A stretch of DNA of 64,000 nt from Diogma glabrata (GCA_963693315.1 OY856186.1:97010943-97074942); one strand, 5' to 3'. Shown: positions 24,548 through 35,373, numbered from the stretch's first letter. The notes: generated by a model not told the origin, from the letters alone. A program made the numbers and translations.

Positions 24548-25455
24548 TAAGCTCAATACGGAGATTCAGAGTAGTGAATTTTTAATCCGATCTCTAAAGC
24601 TCTCCAAACTGGTAATCGAAACATGCGTGAAAAAGTTGGGAACAGTAATTTGTTATTTTGAAACAAAACTTTTTTTATTTACTGATAGCAGTTGGTTGAT
24701 ATTATTTTTTTTTGTTTTCGCGTATTTGTGTCGGAATTGAATTAACTTTTATAAAACAAAATAATATATAACAAATGTTAGCCTAATACGAAGATTGAGA
24801 AAGTGAAATTTGCATAAAAATTAAACGTCGTGAAATCAAGGTAAAAAATTCCATTTCATACTTCACTCTTTTGATACGTAGTACGTCATGAAAAAGTTGT
24901 GAAATAATGTCGCTTGTTGTTATATTTCAGAGATGGCGCACAAAAGTCTCCGAATGATTTGTCTGAATGTTTTGAACATTACTTCACTGCAAGATTTTAG
25001 ACGTTGGATTTGTTTTATATTATATTGTTTTATAAAAACTATTTCAATTTTGACAAATTCTTAATATCAAACAACTGCTGTCAGTAAATAAAAAGTTTTT
25101 GTTGTAAAATAATAAATATTTCAAATTTCTCTCCAATTAATGTTTACTAATTTTTTTGCCGGCTGTTTCGATGAACGGTTTAGAGAGCTTTGGATATCGC
25201 GTCAAAATTTTATAAATCTCCGTGCTGAGCTAAAGGTCGAAATCCCACAGTGAAATAATGTTCAAACATTATTTTGCTGTGAAAAATTTTTGTTTTTTTT
25301 CTGTGAAAAACTAAAAACAAATAACATAATTTAACATCTTTTCCTAACTCCGTACTAAAAAAGTGATACATAATGAAACGGAATTTTTTATACTTTTGAG
25401 TTCACGACGTTCAATTTGTTTGGAAATTTGACTTCACTCAATCTTTACTCAATGA
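24548..25455. mobile_element. Two interleaved inverted-repeat pairs (foldback composite)
   Basis: Pair A: 24548-24690 and 25075-25245 ('AATACGGAGATT' opposite 'AATCTCCGTGCTGAGCT'; 'AAGCTCTCCAAAC' opposite 'TTTAGAGAGCTTTG'; 'TATTTACTGATAGCAGTTG' opposite 'CAACTGCTGTCAGTAAATA'). Pair B: 24785-24895 and 25335-25455 ('AACGTCGTGAAATCAAG' opposite 'GAGTTCACGACGTTCAAT'; 'AAAAAATTCCATTTCATAC' opposite 'AATGAAACGGAATTTTTTA'). The order A-B-A'-B' means two elements or two rearranged arms overlap. No coding sequence. Confidence 0.65.
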
Positions 25456-25459
25456 CTCA

Positions 25460-25873
25460 ATCTAAGTTATGTTTTGAAAAGAAAAAAACGTCGTCAACAG
25501 TATTCAGATGAAATTAAATCCATAATTGCTTAAAATATATTGTTAGCCCCATATGTAGATCCAACGTTATCATACTGAAAGAATCAAACGAATTTTATTG
25601 TCTAGACTGTATTTGCTGGAATCAACAGTTTTGGGAACCTTTAAAACCATCAACACATCAGGGGTATGTGATTTTGAAACCGAGGACGTGAACATTATTA
25701 CACAACATTTTGCTATGCAAAAAAAACTAAAATAATAAAATTTAGCTATATTTTATTATCTATAATTTTATAACATAAATTAAACAGATACCCATTTTTA
25801 CGCACAGTACATTAATAATTAAACATTGACACCTTAGTAACTCATTAAAACATTTTTATTTTTTTATTTTTAG
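25460..25873. other. Intergenic or intron upstream of the peptide exon
   Basis: AT-rich. If the exon at 25874 is spliced as predicted, this is the end of its upstream intron: 25845-25873 is T-rich ('TTTTTTATTTTTAG') as expected for a branch/pyrimidine tract and acceptor. The start-codon exon was not found here. Confidence 0.5.
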
Positions 25874-26281
25874 GAAAAATGGAAAATAATTGTCTTACTA
25901 TTTTCTTTGTTAATTCTTATAATAACAACAAACGGTGCTCCACCGTATCATGTTAAAACAACAAATAATCAACGAAACACAAAAAAAGATATATTTATGT
26001 CACGAGGATGGGGAGCAGCTGGGATGCCACATTCTATGTTTTACTTAAATCACTATGCCCATGCACAACAGCAACAACAGTTATTAGAAGCGGCAGAGAG
26101 AACCCGAAAGAAGCCATCGACACGATTTTCAGGTGTATCAAAATCAAATAAGAATAACCGAATTGAAAATAATAATAATGCAGGTAACGATGCTGAAAGA
26201 AGTAAATCTAGTTCACCACGACGTAACTATACCGCACCACAACTATTTGTATCATATGGTTGGGGTCCAATGGGCAAATAA
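25874..26281 (+). CDS. Candidate neuropeptide precursor, main (last) exon
   Basis: The exon opens after a TTTTTATTTTTAG acceptor and reads 135 residues to TAA. No in-frame ATG precedes the leader, so the start codon must lie in an upstream exon, which is common in insect peptide genes. Residues 1-22 (EKWKIIVLLFSLLILIITTN then GA) form a hydrophobic signal peptide. Possible processing sites are KK at 37-38, KK at 79-80 and RR at 116-117; the protein ends GPMGK, a GK amidation signal. Cleavage after RR would release NYTAPQLFVSYGWGPM-amide (16 residues). A related motif, FMSRGWGAAGM, lies at residues 41-51 just after KK, so the motif F-x-S-x-G-W-G is present twice. The middle is Q- and N-rich spacer. 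A poly(A) signal (AATAAA) is at 26369. I do not recognise the family with certainty; processing and amidation are inferred. Confidence 0.7.
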   Translation, partial: EKWKIIVLLFSLLILIITTNGAPPYHVKTTNNQRNTKKDIFMSRGWGAAGMPHSMFYLNHYAHAQQQQQLLEAAERTRKKPSTRFSGVSKSNKNNRIENNNNAGNDAERSKSSSPRRNYTAPQLFVSYGWGPMGK

Positions 26282-26368
26282 TCAACTTCTTGGTTTAATA
26301 CTTAAAATATTTAATTAATTAATGTAACTTATTTAATTTCTATTTCTATTTATAATTTAAAAGTGTAT

Positions 26369-26374
26369 AATAAA
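26369..26374 (+). terminator. Poly(A) signal of the peptide gene
   Basis: AATAAA, 88 bases after the stop codon, in an AT-rich 3' region. Position fits a short 3' untranslated region. Confidence 0.5.
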
Positions 26375-26379
26375 ATTAC

Positions 26380-26680
26380 ATATTTGTAAGCAAATAGATA
26401 AAGATATTTTATAATATGTGTTGAAAGGGAAACAACTGAGTTAATAAGACTGAGGTTGTGCACATTTAAAACAAACAAAATATTTGAAACTTGGAAAACT
26501 AAACAACCGAAAACCTAGAACTTTTCTATGCCATAGAAAAATGTGGTATTTCAACTTAAAAGCATCGGATGTAGAATGGATAACTAAATTCATCTTAAGA
26601 GTTCCTCTGTCAAACTAACAAAAAGGGAATACAAATAAAAACTACGCCAACACAAATGCTTACACACAAAACGAATAAAA
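26380..26680. other. Intergenic, nothing recognised
   Basis: AT-rich with A-rich tracts; lies between the peptide gene and the LINE. It may include the 5' part of the LINE, too decayed to read. Confidence 0.4.
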
Positions 26681-26684
26681 GCCT

Positions 26685-28870
26685 TCGATTTGGGAACAAT
26701 CAACAGTTATATTTTGGTGGAATCAAAATTGGTTAGATTATTTCGGTCGCCCCATTGGGGTTTGTAACAAATGGAAAGATTTAGTGAGTAAGTCAAACTT
26801 TGGCACAAATATAAGTCTGTGGAAGGTGATTAAGGGTTTAACACACCTGCGTCAAACGGGTAATAACTGCATGATCTCCTTCGGTGATATCCCTACCGAA
26901 AACCATAGAAAATGTGCAACAAAATTCAACACGCAGTTTACAGAAAAGCAAAGTAAGCATGAAAAAGAAACTAGGTCAGTATTAAGACATATGCGCAAAC
27001 TTAATACTGAAAATTTCGAGGATATCATATTTTTCGAAGAAGATGTTGAAAACGCAATAAAGAAAACCAAACCATCGCAAGCAATTGGACCAGACGGTAT
27101 CGCAGCCATCATGCTGAAACACATTGAATCCAAAGGGTTGAACTGTCTCACTACCGTACTCAACACATCTCTAAATACGCTCCAGACACCAAATATCTGG
27201 AAAACGGCCAGAATAAGTCCCATTTTAACACCAGGCAAGCCTGAAGAAAAGGGAGAATCCTATAGACCGATCTCTATCCTCTCATCGGTTGCAAAATTGA
27301 TAGAAGCATTTCTGCTACCTCGGTTAACTGAATCTTGCAAATTGGCATTAAATCCACAAGGCTTTAGGAAAGAACATAGTACAACCACCGCTCTTCATAG
27401 AATCCAAAATCAAATCAGCGATGGTCTAAACCAAAAACAACCCTGTGCCAGAACAATTTTAGTTGCACCTGACTTATCAATAGCTTTCGACACAGTATCA
27501 CACGCTGCACTACTGAATGATATATCCAACACTAATCTGCCAGGGTTAATAAAGCGCTGGTTGTGCAACTACCTAAGAGGTCGCCAAACATACGTTGAGT
27601 TGCGTAACTCTAGATCTAAGATGAAAATGCTCAGATAAGAAGTTCCACAAGGTGGAGTTCTCTCACCTTCATTATTCAACCATTGCCTAAGTAGTTTGCC
27701 GGCACCACCGGAGGAATAACCATCACGTCATATGCAGACGACTGCACGGTGCTTGCAACAGGAAACAACCTGGAACAACTCACTAATGTCCTAAGCACCT
27801 ACCTTAACCTTGAATGAATGGTTTAAAACCAAAAAACTGAAATTTTCCACTGAAAAGCCCACTTCTACACTTTTCACTTCATGGACGAAGAAGGTTAACA
27901 CAACACTTAACATCTGCATTGACAATTTGCTTATTCCCTTGGTCAAAAATCCAACTGCTGGGGGTAACATTTGATCCACTACCTAAATTCAACGCTCATG
28001 CTCAATAAGTGAACACAAAACCAAAAAACAGGAATAATGCACTGAAAGCTCTAGCGGATAGTTCGTAGGGTAAGGATAAAAACACATTAATAACAACACA
28101 TAAAGCAATAGGAAGGCCTTTGATAAATTACGCTGTTCCCATATGGACACCCCTAGTCGCTGACACCCACTGGAATAGTTTACAAATAACAGAATGCAGC
28201 TGTGCGTACAGCAACCGGATGTCATTTGATGGCCCACCAAGATCACCTACACGAGGAATGTGACATATTGCCGGTCCGTGTACATAACGAAATGCTTACC
28301 AAACAATATCAATGGGCCTGTCATAAAGAGCAACATCCCTGCAATGATACCTTATTCATGACAACACCACCTAGAGACATAAAAAGGACTGCGAAATGCC
28401 CGATACAAGATGTTAAAAACGAACAAGTCATCGGTAACATCGACGATCCTACGTATAAGACGGGCTTAAAACATACACACCAAAGTTGTTGAAGACACAA
28501 TAAAGAACTACGCCCGAATCGAGTTCTTAATAGCAAGCCACTACAAATCGCCAAAGAAGTAAAACTACCACGCAGCACCAGAACCATCCTAGCGCAGTTA
28601 AGATCCGGTTGGTCACGCATCTTAAATAACTAGATATAAGTAGAATTGACAAAGAAACTGTTGACAAGTGTCCCGCATGTGAGGGCACACCACATGATGC
28701 TATCCACCTTTTTAATTGTCCAGAGAAACCAACCGAACTGACGAAGGAAGATCTGTGGTACCGCCCAAGGGCAGTAGCAGCGTTCCAGATTTTGGACTTG
28801 GAGCTGGAAGAATAGCACCACATTTCGTCGCTCCAACAACAACAGCAACAAATTGGGTTTAAATCTTAGA
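26685..28870 (+). mobile_element. LINE with reverse transcriptase and C-terminal CCHC motif (family L), longest copy
   Basis: A frame open from about 26685 reads through the fingers and palm of a non-LTR reverse transcriptase: 'KTKPSQAIGPDGIAAIML' near 27063, 'ARISPILTPGKPEEKGESYR', 'PISILSSVAKLIEAFLLPRL', 'NPQGFRKEHSTTTALHRI', 'LVAPDLSIAFDTVSHAALL', 'LCNYLRGRQTYVELRN' to 27638. After frame breaks, 'VPQGGVLSPSLFNH' and the catalytic 'ITSYADDCTVLATGN' follow near 27645-27770. The C-terminal part at 28202-28815 is broken by two more shifts but shows 'LRSGWSRILNN' and a cysteine-histidine motif (CPACEGTPHDAIHLFNCP). A CAA-repeat tail at 28837-28855 marks the 3' end. It is inactive. The first ORF is missing. 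Confidence 0.85.
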
Positions 28871-29193
28871 TCGTAGCGTTTCAACGACGCGTCTCTTATT
28901 CGTTACTAGGAGTTACTGACTAGTTTTAACAGGTTATGACAGCCGCAAAAAATATAGTTTTCCTGCAGTTCTCTCTCATTATTGAAAAAACATTAAGTAA
29001 GCCAAAAGATCTTTTTTGAACGATGATTAACTAAAAAATAGGGTTTAATTGATTTATTTTGCATAACTAAATATGGCATAAACCGATATTTCATCATAAA
29101 ATGCAGGAAATAAAAACAATATAAGAGATAAAAAGCAAATTAAACAATAATTCAGGAACAATCTAAAATGCAATTGTCAATAATCCTACTAGT
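28870..29193. other. Intergenic, nothing recognised
   Basis: AT-rich sequence between the LINE and a small inverted-repeat element. No gene. Confidence 0.4.
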
Positions 29194-29328
29194 GGCATAT
29201 TCCTTGATCATGTGACGCACTTTCTACCTCAACACACAAATCACACAAAACACATAAAACTCAGATACAGAGTTATGGAGGCTATTTCGTTACGCAAACT
29301 ATAGCGTGTCATCACCAAGGAATATTCC
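29194..29328. mobile_element. Small inverted-repeat element (135 bp)
   Basis: Left end 'GGCATATTCCTTGATCATGT' followed by GACGC; right end, inverted, 'GGAATATTCCTTGGTGATGA' followed by CACGC. About 25 bases pair with a few mismatches. Too short to code. Flanks show no clear target duplication. Confidence 0.55.
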
Positions 29329-29959
29329 GTAACTGAGATGGTAAAGTTAAAGTTAAAAATTACTCAGTTTCCATCGACTGCTGGATAAGATGTACTGATA
29401 CACGTTAACATTATCTCAATCGGGAGTTTCAGCCAAAAATAGGCATTAATAAAATTTATATATTATACGATACATCAATTGTATAATAACTAACATTTAA
29501 ATAGCATTACACACACATGACATGAAACGTGAAGTTATCATTAAAATGTCGGTATCAAAAATCATCCCAAACACAACAACCTAACATGTCGGTCAGTTAA
29601 GAAACCATCATTTGTTGGTTAGACACCGACCACTTTGTAGAAGATACCCCAAAAGCTAATTACTTCTTTCTGATGTTAACTGAAACGTTTTAGCAAAGAT
29701 TTGTCAAAAACACTGCATAACTGTAGGCTGTTGTGATATCCTTAACAGAATAAAATAAAATCCATTTAATCGGAAGTGACAAGAAAGTTGCAAAATTACT
29801 ATAAACATTACAAAACCTTATGCTCTAAGTTTACAAAATTGAATGTCAGAACTGGAACACAGGTGAAATATAAATAAAATAACAGTTTTGCGATTTACTC
29901 ACTATATCTGATCCCTTTGTCAAATTTTGAAAATAATTCATATCTTCCATTCATTCAAG

Positions 29960-30297
29960 TAAACTCGGATGCGTTTGCAGCTCATTTTCACACCAAAGCT
30001 TCATCAAGATCTCACGCGTTTGCGTAGCGAAAACAACACGGTTTTTTCGAAATTTCACATGATGACAAACAAAATGGTATATCAATTACCTTGATAGCAC
30101 TATTCATTCTCACAATATTTGCCACAGATGACTTTGTGTTTTGGAACCCACCAAAAACGACTGAACTGATTTCGATAATAAGGACTGCGATTTAAGTTAC
30201 ACCAAGATTCGTCTATTGTGACCATTTTCCTTGAAATCGGGCCACCTGTTGTTGAGAAATCGCTAAACCAATTTTTTACATAGGACGATACCCACAT
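29960..30297 (-). mobile_element. Tc1/mariner-type (DDE) transposase remnant
   Basis: The minus strand reads 'MVTIDESWCNLNRSPYYRNQ' followed by FSRFWWVPKHKVICGKYCEN. The block D-E-S-x-x-x-L-x(9)-N-x(4)-R-x-W is arranged like the second catalytic aspartate region of Tc1/mariner-like transposases found in arthropods. Further along, 'LQTHPS' is suggestive only. Upstream domains, the last catalytic residue and terminal repeats were not found. The alternative is a chance open frame. Confidence 0.4.
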
Positions 30298-30551
30298 ATA
30301 CAGACTGCTCGCTAAAACTAGCCTAAACAGTTTCAGGCAGTATTGAATATTTAAAAAAATTAAATAATAACTAATTATTTAAATTTATAAATGTGGTTGA
30401 AGTTTCAACTAAACAATTGCCGTACCGTAAAAAGTACCGTACAATTGAAGAATACATGACAGAATAGAATGATAGTAAAGATTATTTGGTGATGTGAGAC
30501 TACAGGCTTAGACCAAACAAAAAAATTAAAATAAAATGGAATAAGACTTAC

Positions 30552-31461
30552 CATCCATTTCTTTCATAGCTTTTATAAAATCTTGAGGTTCCTTGAAACT
30601 AATAAATCCGTATCCCTTACTTTTACCAGTCCTTTTATCCCGAATAACTTTAGCACGTCGAAATGAAGGATATTTGTTAAATGTCCGAGTCAATAATTCA
30701 TCATTCACATCGTTTCCCAAATCACCACAAAATATTCGAAAATCATCATCTGGCCAGTCCGCTAAAGATTGATCTTCCCATATTTGACCACCAGCCAAGC
30801 GTACGGTTTTTTTATTTTTCGTACGACGTTTATCTTCTTGACCAAACGACTGTAGAGCAGAAGATGCTTTTGCTGCTTGTATTGCAGCTTCAGCAATTGG
30901 ATTCGGTCCAGGCTTTTCTGTTTTAAGTTTTTTCGTTTTCGCAGTTACATCAAATTGAATAGATGCTATATCAATCTATAAACACGAAAATAAATAAGAT
31001 TTTTGATATGTTATAAAACTCAAAACTGTCTAACCGTAGGTGCTTGAGGAACTGACTGTAGTTCTAATTTTGATGAAACAGTTGGACGATTTGTGTATAA
31101 TTTTGGTGCACTACTTAATACAACTGGTGTCGGCTCTGTTGAATAAGATTTTTCTGGAATTTCTTGTGATAAAATAAGAGAGGGACCGAATGTGGAAACA
31201 AATGACGGAGTTGGAGGTGGTGGTGCTGTTGTAACAGGATGTTGAAGATGTAATTTTTGTTGCATTTGACTATAAGTATTTGATCCAATAATTGTACGAG
31301 ATACTTGTGTTGGTACAAACATATTTGTAGGTTTTGATATTTCTGCCTCAAATCTGTAATATTTATTACCCATATAATAATATAATAAAGTGATCAGTCA
31401 TTTAATGAATCAGTATTTACCTGGACATTTCGTCTTCAATTTGCTTTCGTTTGCGATCCAT
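30552..31461 (-). CDS. Rbm42: RBM42, RNA-binding protein with RRM; exons 1 to 3, last exon not seen
   Basis: Three exons join in frame: 31461-31421 (MDRKRKQIEDEMS and 2 bases), 31353-31035, and 30975-30552, with introns of 67 and 59 bases and GT/AG borders (donors GTAAAT, GTTAGA, GTAAGT). The product so far is 261 residues plus one base. Residues 1-120 are low-complexity and proline-rich; 'GPNPIAEAAIQAAKAS' and 'VRLAGGQIWEDQSLADWP' precede a single RRM from about residue 198, with RNP2 IFCGDL (201-206) and RNP1 KGYGFISF (240-247). This order is that of RBM42, a nuclear/cytoplasmic RNA-binding protein tied to splicing and stress granules in vertebrates; the insect form is about 300 residues. 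The end of the RRM and the short basic tail, about 40 residues, should be in one more exon, which I could not find at lower coordinates. The identity is firm; the missing exon is the oddity. Confidence 0.88.
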
Positions 31462-32207
31462 TGTAAAAATAAAATCCCTGTTTTTTTTTAAATTTTTGTT
31501 AAGAGAAAACGATTTCAAACGCGTTGTTTTGACGTTTAATTTGACAAGTAAATTACCTAGATGTCAGCTGTAGTTGATAGTGGAAACTAGTGAGTGGAAA
31601 CGATAGATGCTTTATTTTGGTCGTCTTCCAAAATCTTTAATTTGGTCTATTTTTAATTCAACCGGCGCTTAGTACGGTATAAAAATTTAACACTGGTTTT
31701 ACCGGTGATGCTTGCGTGATATTTTATTCACAACAAACACAAAACAAACGTTAAATTTATATTCGAATTTTTACTTCAAATAATTCAATTCTAGACGATT
31801 GAAATCGAATTTCTATGTCTAACAACTTCAAAATTTTTGAAAACCAACTGCAACAGAAAAGTAAACTTCACGTCATTTTTACTTCGCAGCTATTTAGGAA
31901 GTATTTTTAATGGAAAAAAAACAAAAAGACAGTAATAGCTCACTGCCCAACTTTTAAAAATTTAGAAATAGCCGTTTCTAATAGCCAAACAATCAATAAA
32001 ATGTCGGTTGAATATTATCAGAAACAAAAATTATTAATATCTCAAAAAATTTTCCAAAACATAAAGCTAAGACCTCTTAACTCAGAATCAGCCTGTTAAT
32101 AAACCGCTCATACCTTGTATGTCAAAGGAATTTAATTTTTTTCAGTTTTGACCCTAAAACTTTTGGGATAAAGAATTGTCACACTTTTAGTCCGTCAAGG
32201 GCAGCGA
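31462..32207. other. RBM42 upstream region
   Basis: Contains the presumed RBM42 promoter, somewhere between 31462 and about 31700 on the minus strand. No clear TATA box on that strand, which is usual for a housekeeping gene. A 'TACGGTATAAAAATTTAA' stretch near 31673 and the small hairpin 'CACTGGTTTTACCGGTG' near 31691 are the only other notable items. No divergent gene start was found. Confidence 0.4.
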
Positions 32208-32452
32208 TTTTGTACCATTATCTCTCCTAGAGAAATAAAAGGAGAGATAAATTGTAATATATACAATTTGATTACATTTAAATTGTAAATATGTCACGTG
32301 TCCCTAAATGTCACGTCGTGATTGGTTCGATTTGTATTGTATTTGAATTTATCTTGAGAGGAAATTTGAGTATGGGTATGTAAACTTTTTTTTAGTAAGG
32401 AGAGATAATTCTCTACACTAGAGATATAACAGGAGAGATAATGGTACAAAAC
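32208..32452. mobile_element. MITE with TACCATTATCTCTCCT ends
   Basis: Left 'TTTTGTACCATTATCTCTCC' and right, inverted, 'TTTTGTACCATTATCTCTCC' are identical over 20 or more bases. 'GGAGAGATAA' recurs just inside both ends. About 245 bp, no coding capacity. Flanking duplications are uncertain. Confidence 0.75.
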
Positions 32453-32454
32453 CA

Positions 32455-33800
32455 CTAACCTTATTCTTTTAACAAAATTGGGGAATCAATTAAATTATAA
32501 CTGTACTTACCTCTTCATTTTAACCATTTCTGCTAAGACATTTAATAATCAATATATTTTTAATTTAAAAAATTTCCTCCTTAAAAATTTTTTATTTCCA
32601 TCTAATTCAATTTTGTTTGAACAATGTTTGAACGTATAAATATTTATATTTGTGGAAATTTGACAATGTAATATATTTTTTTATGATGATTTTGAAAAAT
32701 GTCGAGTAGAGTCTTCACGCAGGCCTATCACTATCTGTATCAATAAAAAAGAGTCTTAATGTGCTGCTCTAGTTTCAATTGTATCACTATACAAAATGAT
32801 AGTACAGAACGCCGAATGCTTTGTAGGAGCAGACAACAAGGGAGCAAAGTCTTTACAGCCAACTTCAAAATACTTATTGAGGCTTATATCATTGATTAAG
32901 TATATTAAGATAATATTACTAAAGTTTTCGCCGTTACGAGTGGGCTATGGCTCCACTATAGTCCCCTATAATACTTAATCAATATGCTTATATTGACTTA
33001 CTAGCCGGGAACTTTTGACTTGCTAGCCGGTAAGTTAAAGCAGTGAACTTTTGATTTTAAAAATTTTATATTTTGTTATGATTAAAATGATTGTACCTCA
33101 CTCTATAAGTTTAATTATTATGACCTTAACAAAATTGGGTTCAGTTAACCGACCATCAATTATTATTAATATTGAAATACGAATGATGTTTATTTGAGGT
33201 CCGTATATGTAAGCATGTCAATACTCTAACGTAATATTATACCCAATGCTACACCCTATATTACCTCCGCTATATATAGTGGTATATCTAAAGAAACTAA
33301 CTTTGCTTGTGATTTAATAAATTAAAACCTTTTTAACTTTTAATTCTAAATAATAAATATTTATTTTTAATTTTATAGACTTATTGAGTAGTTTAATCTA
33401 GATTTTATTTAATGTTCGCTATTAGTTTTTTTGTAATGAAATTTAATTTTTTCTTATATTTTAATAAATTAAATAAATAAATTAATTGTATAAGGTAACA
33501 GTAATTTTATTTTTTATATATTGTTTTGTAAAAAATCTACTTATATTTATTTCATAATTTTTAATAGTTATTTGTATTTATTTATCACAAAACTATTATT
33601 TGAACTATTTCCGCCATCAAAAGTTTTTTAAGTTTTTGTTAATTTTGTTAACTTACACTAATATGTCATATACTGAAAATTAAAACTTATGTTGAGTTCT
33701 TTTAACTTTTTAAAATCAATTTGGATTTTATGGGTGATATTTTCTTCAAAGACATTTTTACTATAACAGAGGATGGAGGCCATTCTTGCTCTAAGAAGAG
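32455..33800. other. AT-rich intergenic DNA
   Basis: No gene recognised. 32990-33045 has a short duplication ('TTGACTTACTAGCCGG', 'TTGACTTGCTAGCCGG'). 33400-33600 is extremely A/T rich. Confidence 0.45.
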
Positions 33801-33950
33801 AAAGGAGGACACTTGCCAACCCTAGTTAAGACACTAGAACATTTTATTAACACCTTAGAATGCATGTTGTTTTGGGACCTTGGTCTTTAACGGTTTTATG
33901 TGTTGTTGTGACACATATTGTAATTCTTACTACACACATTTTATTGAAAA
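33800..33950 (+). mobile_element. jockey-like LINE 3' end, dispersed copy
   Basis: 'GCATGTTGTTTTGGGACCTT', then 'TTTTATGTGTTGTTGTGACA' and 'ATTGTAATTCTTACTACACA', ending in an A run; the same sequence as the 3' end of the LINE at 10943-11035. Strongly 5'-truncated. Confidence 0.7.
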
Positions 33951-34189
33951 AAAAATAGGATATTTAGAATTTTTGTAAATATTTTTATCATTTTCTAAAA
34001 ATGCTGATCTCTTCGTTGAGAGGTTCTTCAGTAATCTTTGATAAAAACTACAAGCTTACATTTTCCAACTGTAACTATTAGTTAGTATTCAGTGACCAAA
34101 ACTAGAATCACTAAAAGATCACCATACTTTTCCGTTTAGTTTAACATCTTTTCATTTATTATAACTTTTGTAAAAAAACAACATTAAAT

Positions 34190-35215
34190 CTGTAATAACC
34201 TTATATTTTTAAACTGTTCCTATTATTTGGCAGTTCTTACTATTATTAAGTGGTGGCACCCGGATTCACACAAACAATTTCTCAAAAAACATCTCGCTAA
34301 TAATTACAACTTTTATGAAAAATCAAAATTTAATCTGCAACAGCATGAAATTTTAGAACAGTTCCTTTTAGTTGGGAGTAGCTACATCTGGATAGAACCA
34401 TATTTCATGTTCAATTACATTTCATGTCATCCAAATAATTACTTTTGTTGTTTCAATTGTTTCGAGTTTAAAATGTTGCCCATTATATGTTTTTCAAAAA
34501 AATTGCTAACAAAATGTATGAAAACCGTTTTTCGACACGCTTATCATACAAAAATTAAGCTGCCAATCTGCCAATGATGCCTGCCAATGATTATTCATCA
34601 TCAGTCATCACCTAAAATAAACGTTTTTAAGCAAACAAGTATCCAATTTTTTTTGATGCGCTTCCTAACGTTATCGGCTCTATCGTCCTTTGGCTCTAAC
34701 CCTATTAATGAAACCTATTGTTATAAACAAGAAATCGGTCAAATATTTTTCTAGTTTTCGTTGGTTGTGACGGCCAGTATACAGACGGACATTTTTTGCT
34801 TTCTTAGGGCCGGTTGTACAATTGCAGTTCAGCCGAGGTTTAAGCTGAAATTATGCTATACCTGATATTCTGTTCAGTTACAAGTTGAACAATTGCGGTT
34901 TAGTCGCGAGTATGAGCTTAAGCCAGGGTTCAAGTTGAGCGCCCAATTTTGTTGGTTCCATTGCAGTTCATGAAACTAACCTAACGTGTAACCTAACCTA
35001 AGCTCCTATCGGGTTCTACTAAGCTTTAGCTAAACTGCTATTGTACAACCCGCCCTTAGAATCATTACGACCTAAAACCTCGAGAAAAGCAATTTTCGTC
35101 GGTTGTGACGGCCAGCAGACAGACGGACTTTTTTGCTTTCTTAGAATCATTACGACCTAAAACCTCGAGAAATGCCAAAAAAGTGGGGGTTAGATTTTGA
35201 CATGAGACTCAAAAA
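34190..35215 (+). repeat. Dispersed repeat family R, copy 2, with internal tandem duplication and MITE
   Basis: Aligns with the split copy at 1000-3920. Within it, a segment of about 80 bases containing 'GGTTGTGACGGCCAG', 'CTTTCTTAGAATCATTACGA' and 'CCTAAAACCTCGAGAAA' is tandemly duplicated: one copy is interrupted by the MITE at 34807 and the other (35096-35174) is not. The open frame at 34227-34577 lies in the repeat and has no recognised domain. Confidence 0.65.
34807..35055. mobile_element. PIF/Harbinger-type MITE (249 bp) with TTA duplication
   Basis: Ends are GGGCCGGTTGTACAATTGCA and, inverted, GGGCGGGTTGTACAATAGCA. TTA flanks at 34804-34806 and 35056-35058. The neighbouring tandem copy holds the unoccupied site 'CTTTCTTAGAATCATTACGA', so the duplication is shown directly. 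Related in its ends to the element at 3946-4443 but not in its interior. Confidence 0.85.
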
Positions 35216-35373
35216 ACAAACGTTAAATAAACGTTTTGAAATTGCATAGGTGAAGTATAGATAATTCGGTTTGTACTTAGCTTTTTTATTTACGCTAATC
35301 TTAGATATCTAGAAGTGTGATAAATATTGATTATAACGATTTTCGCACATAAATATTATTGGATATTACTTAT

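Noticed and set aside
26852..27238. 128-codon minus-strand frame
   Set aside because: Shadow of the LINE reverse transcriptase on the other strand.
34227..34577. 116-codon plus-strand frame
   Set aside because: Inside dispersed repeat family R; the frame is not preserved in the other two copies.
34978..35006. CCTAACCTAA words resembling the insect telomere repeat TTAGG
   Set aside because: Only two adjacent units, inside a MITE; not a telomeric array.
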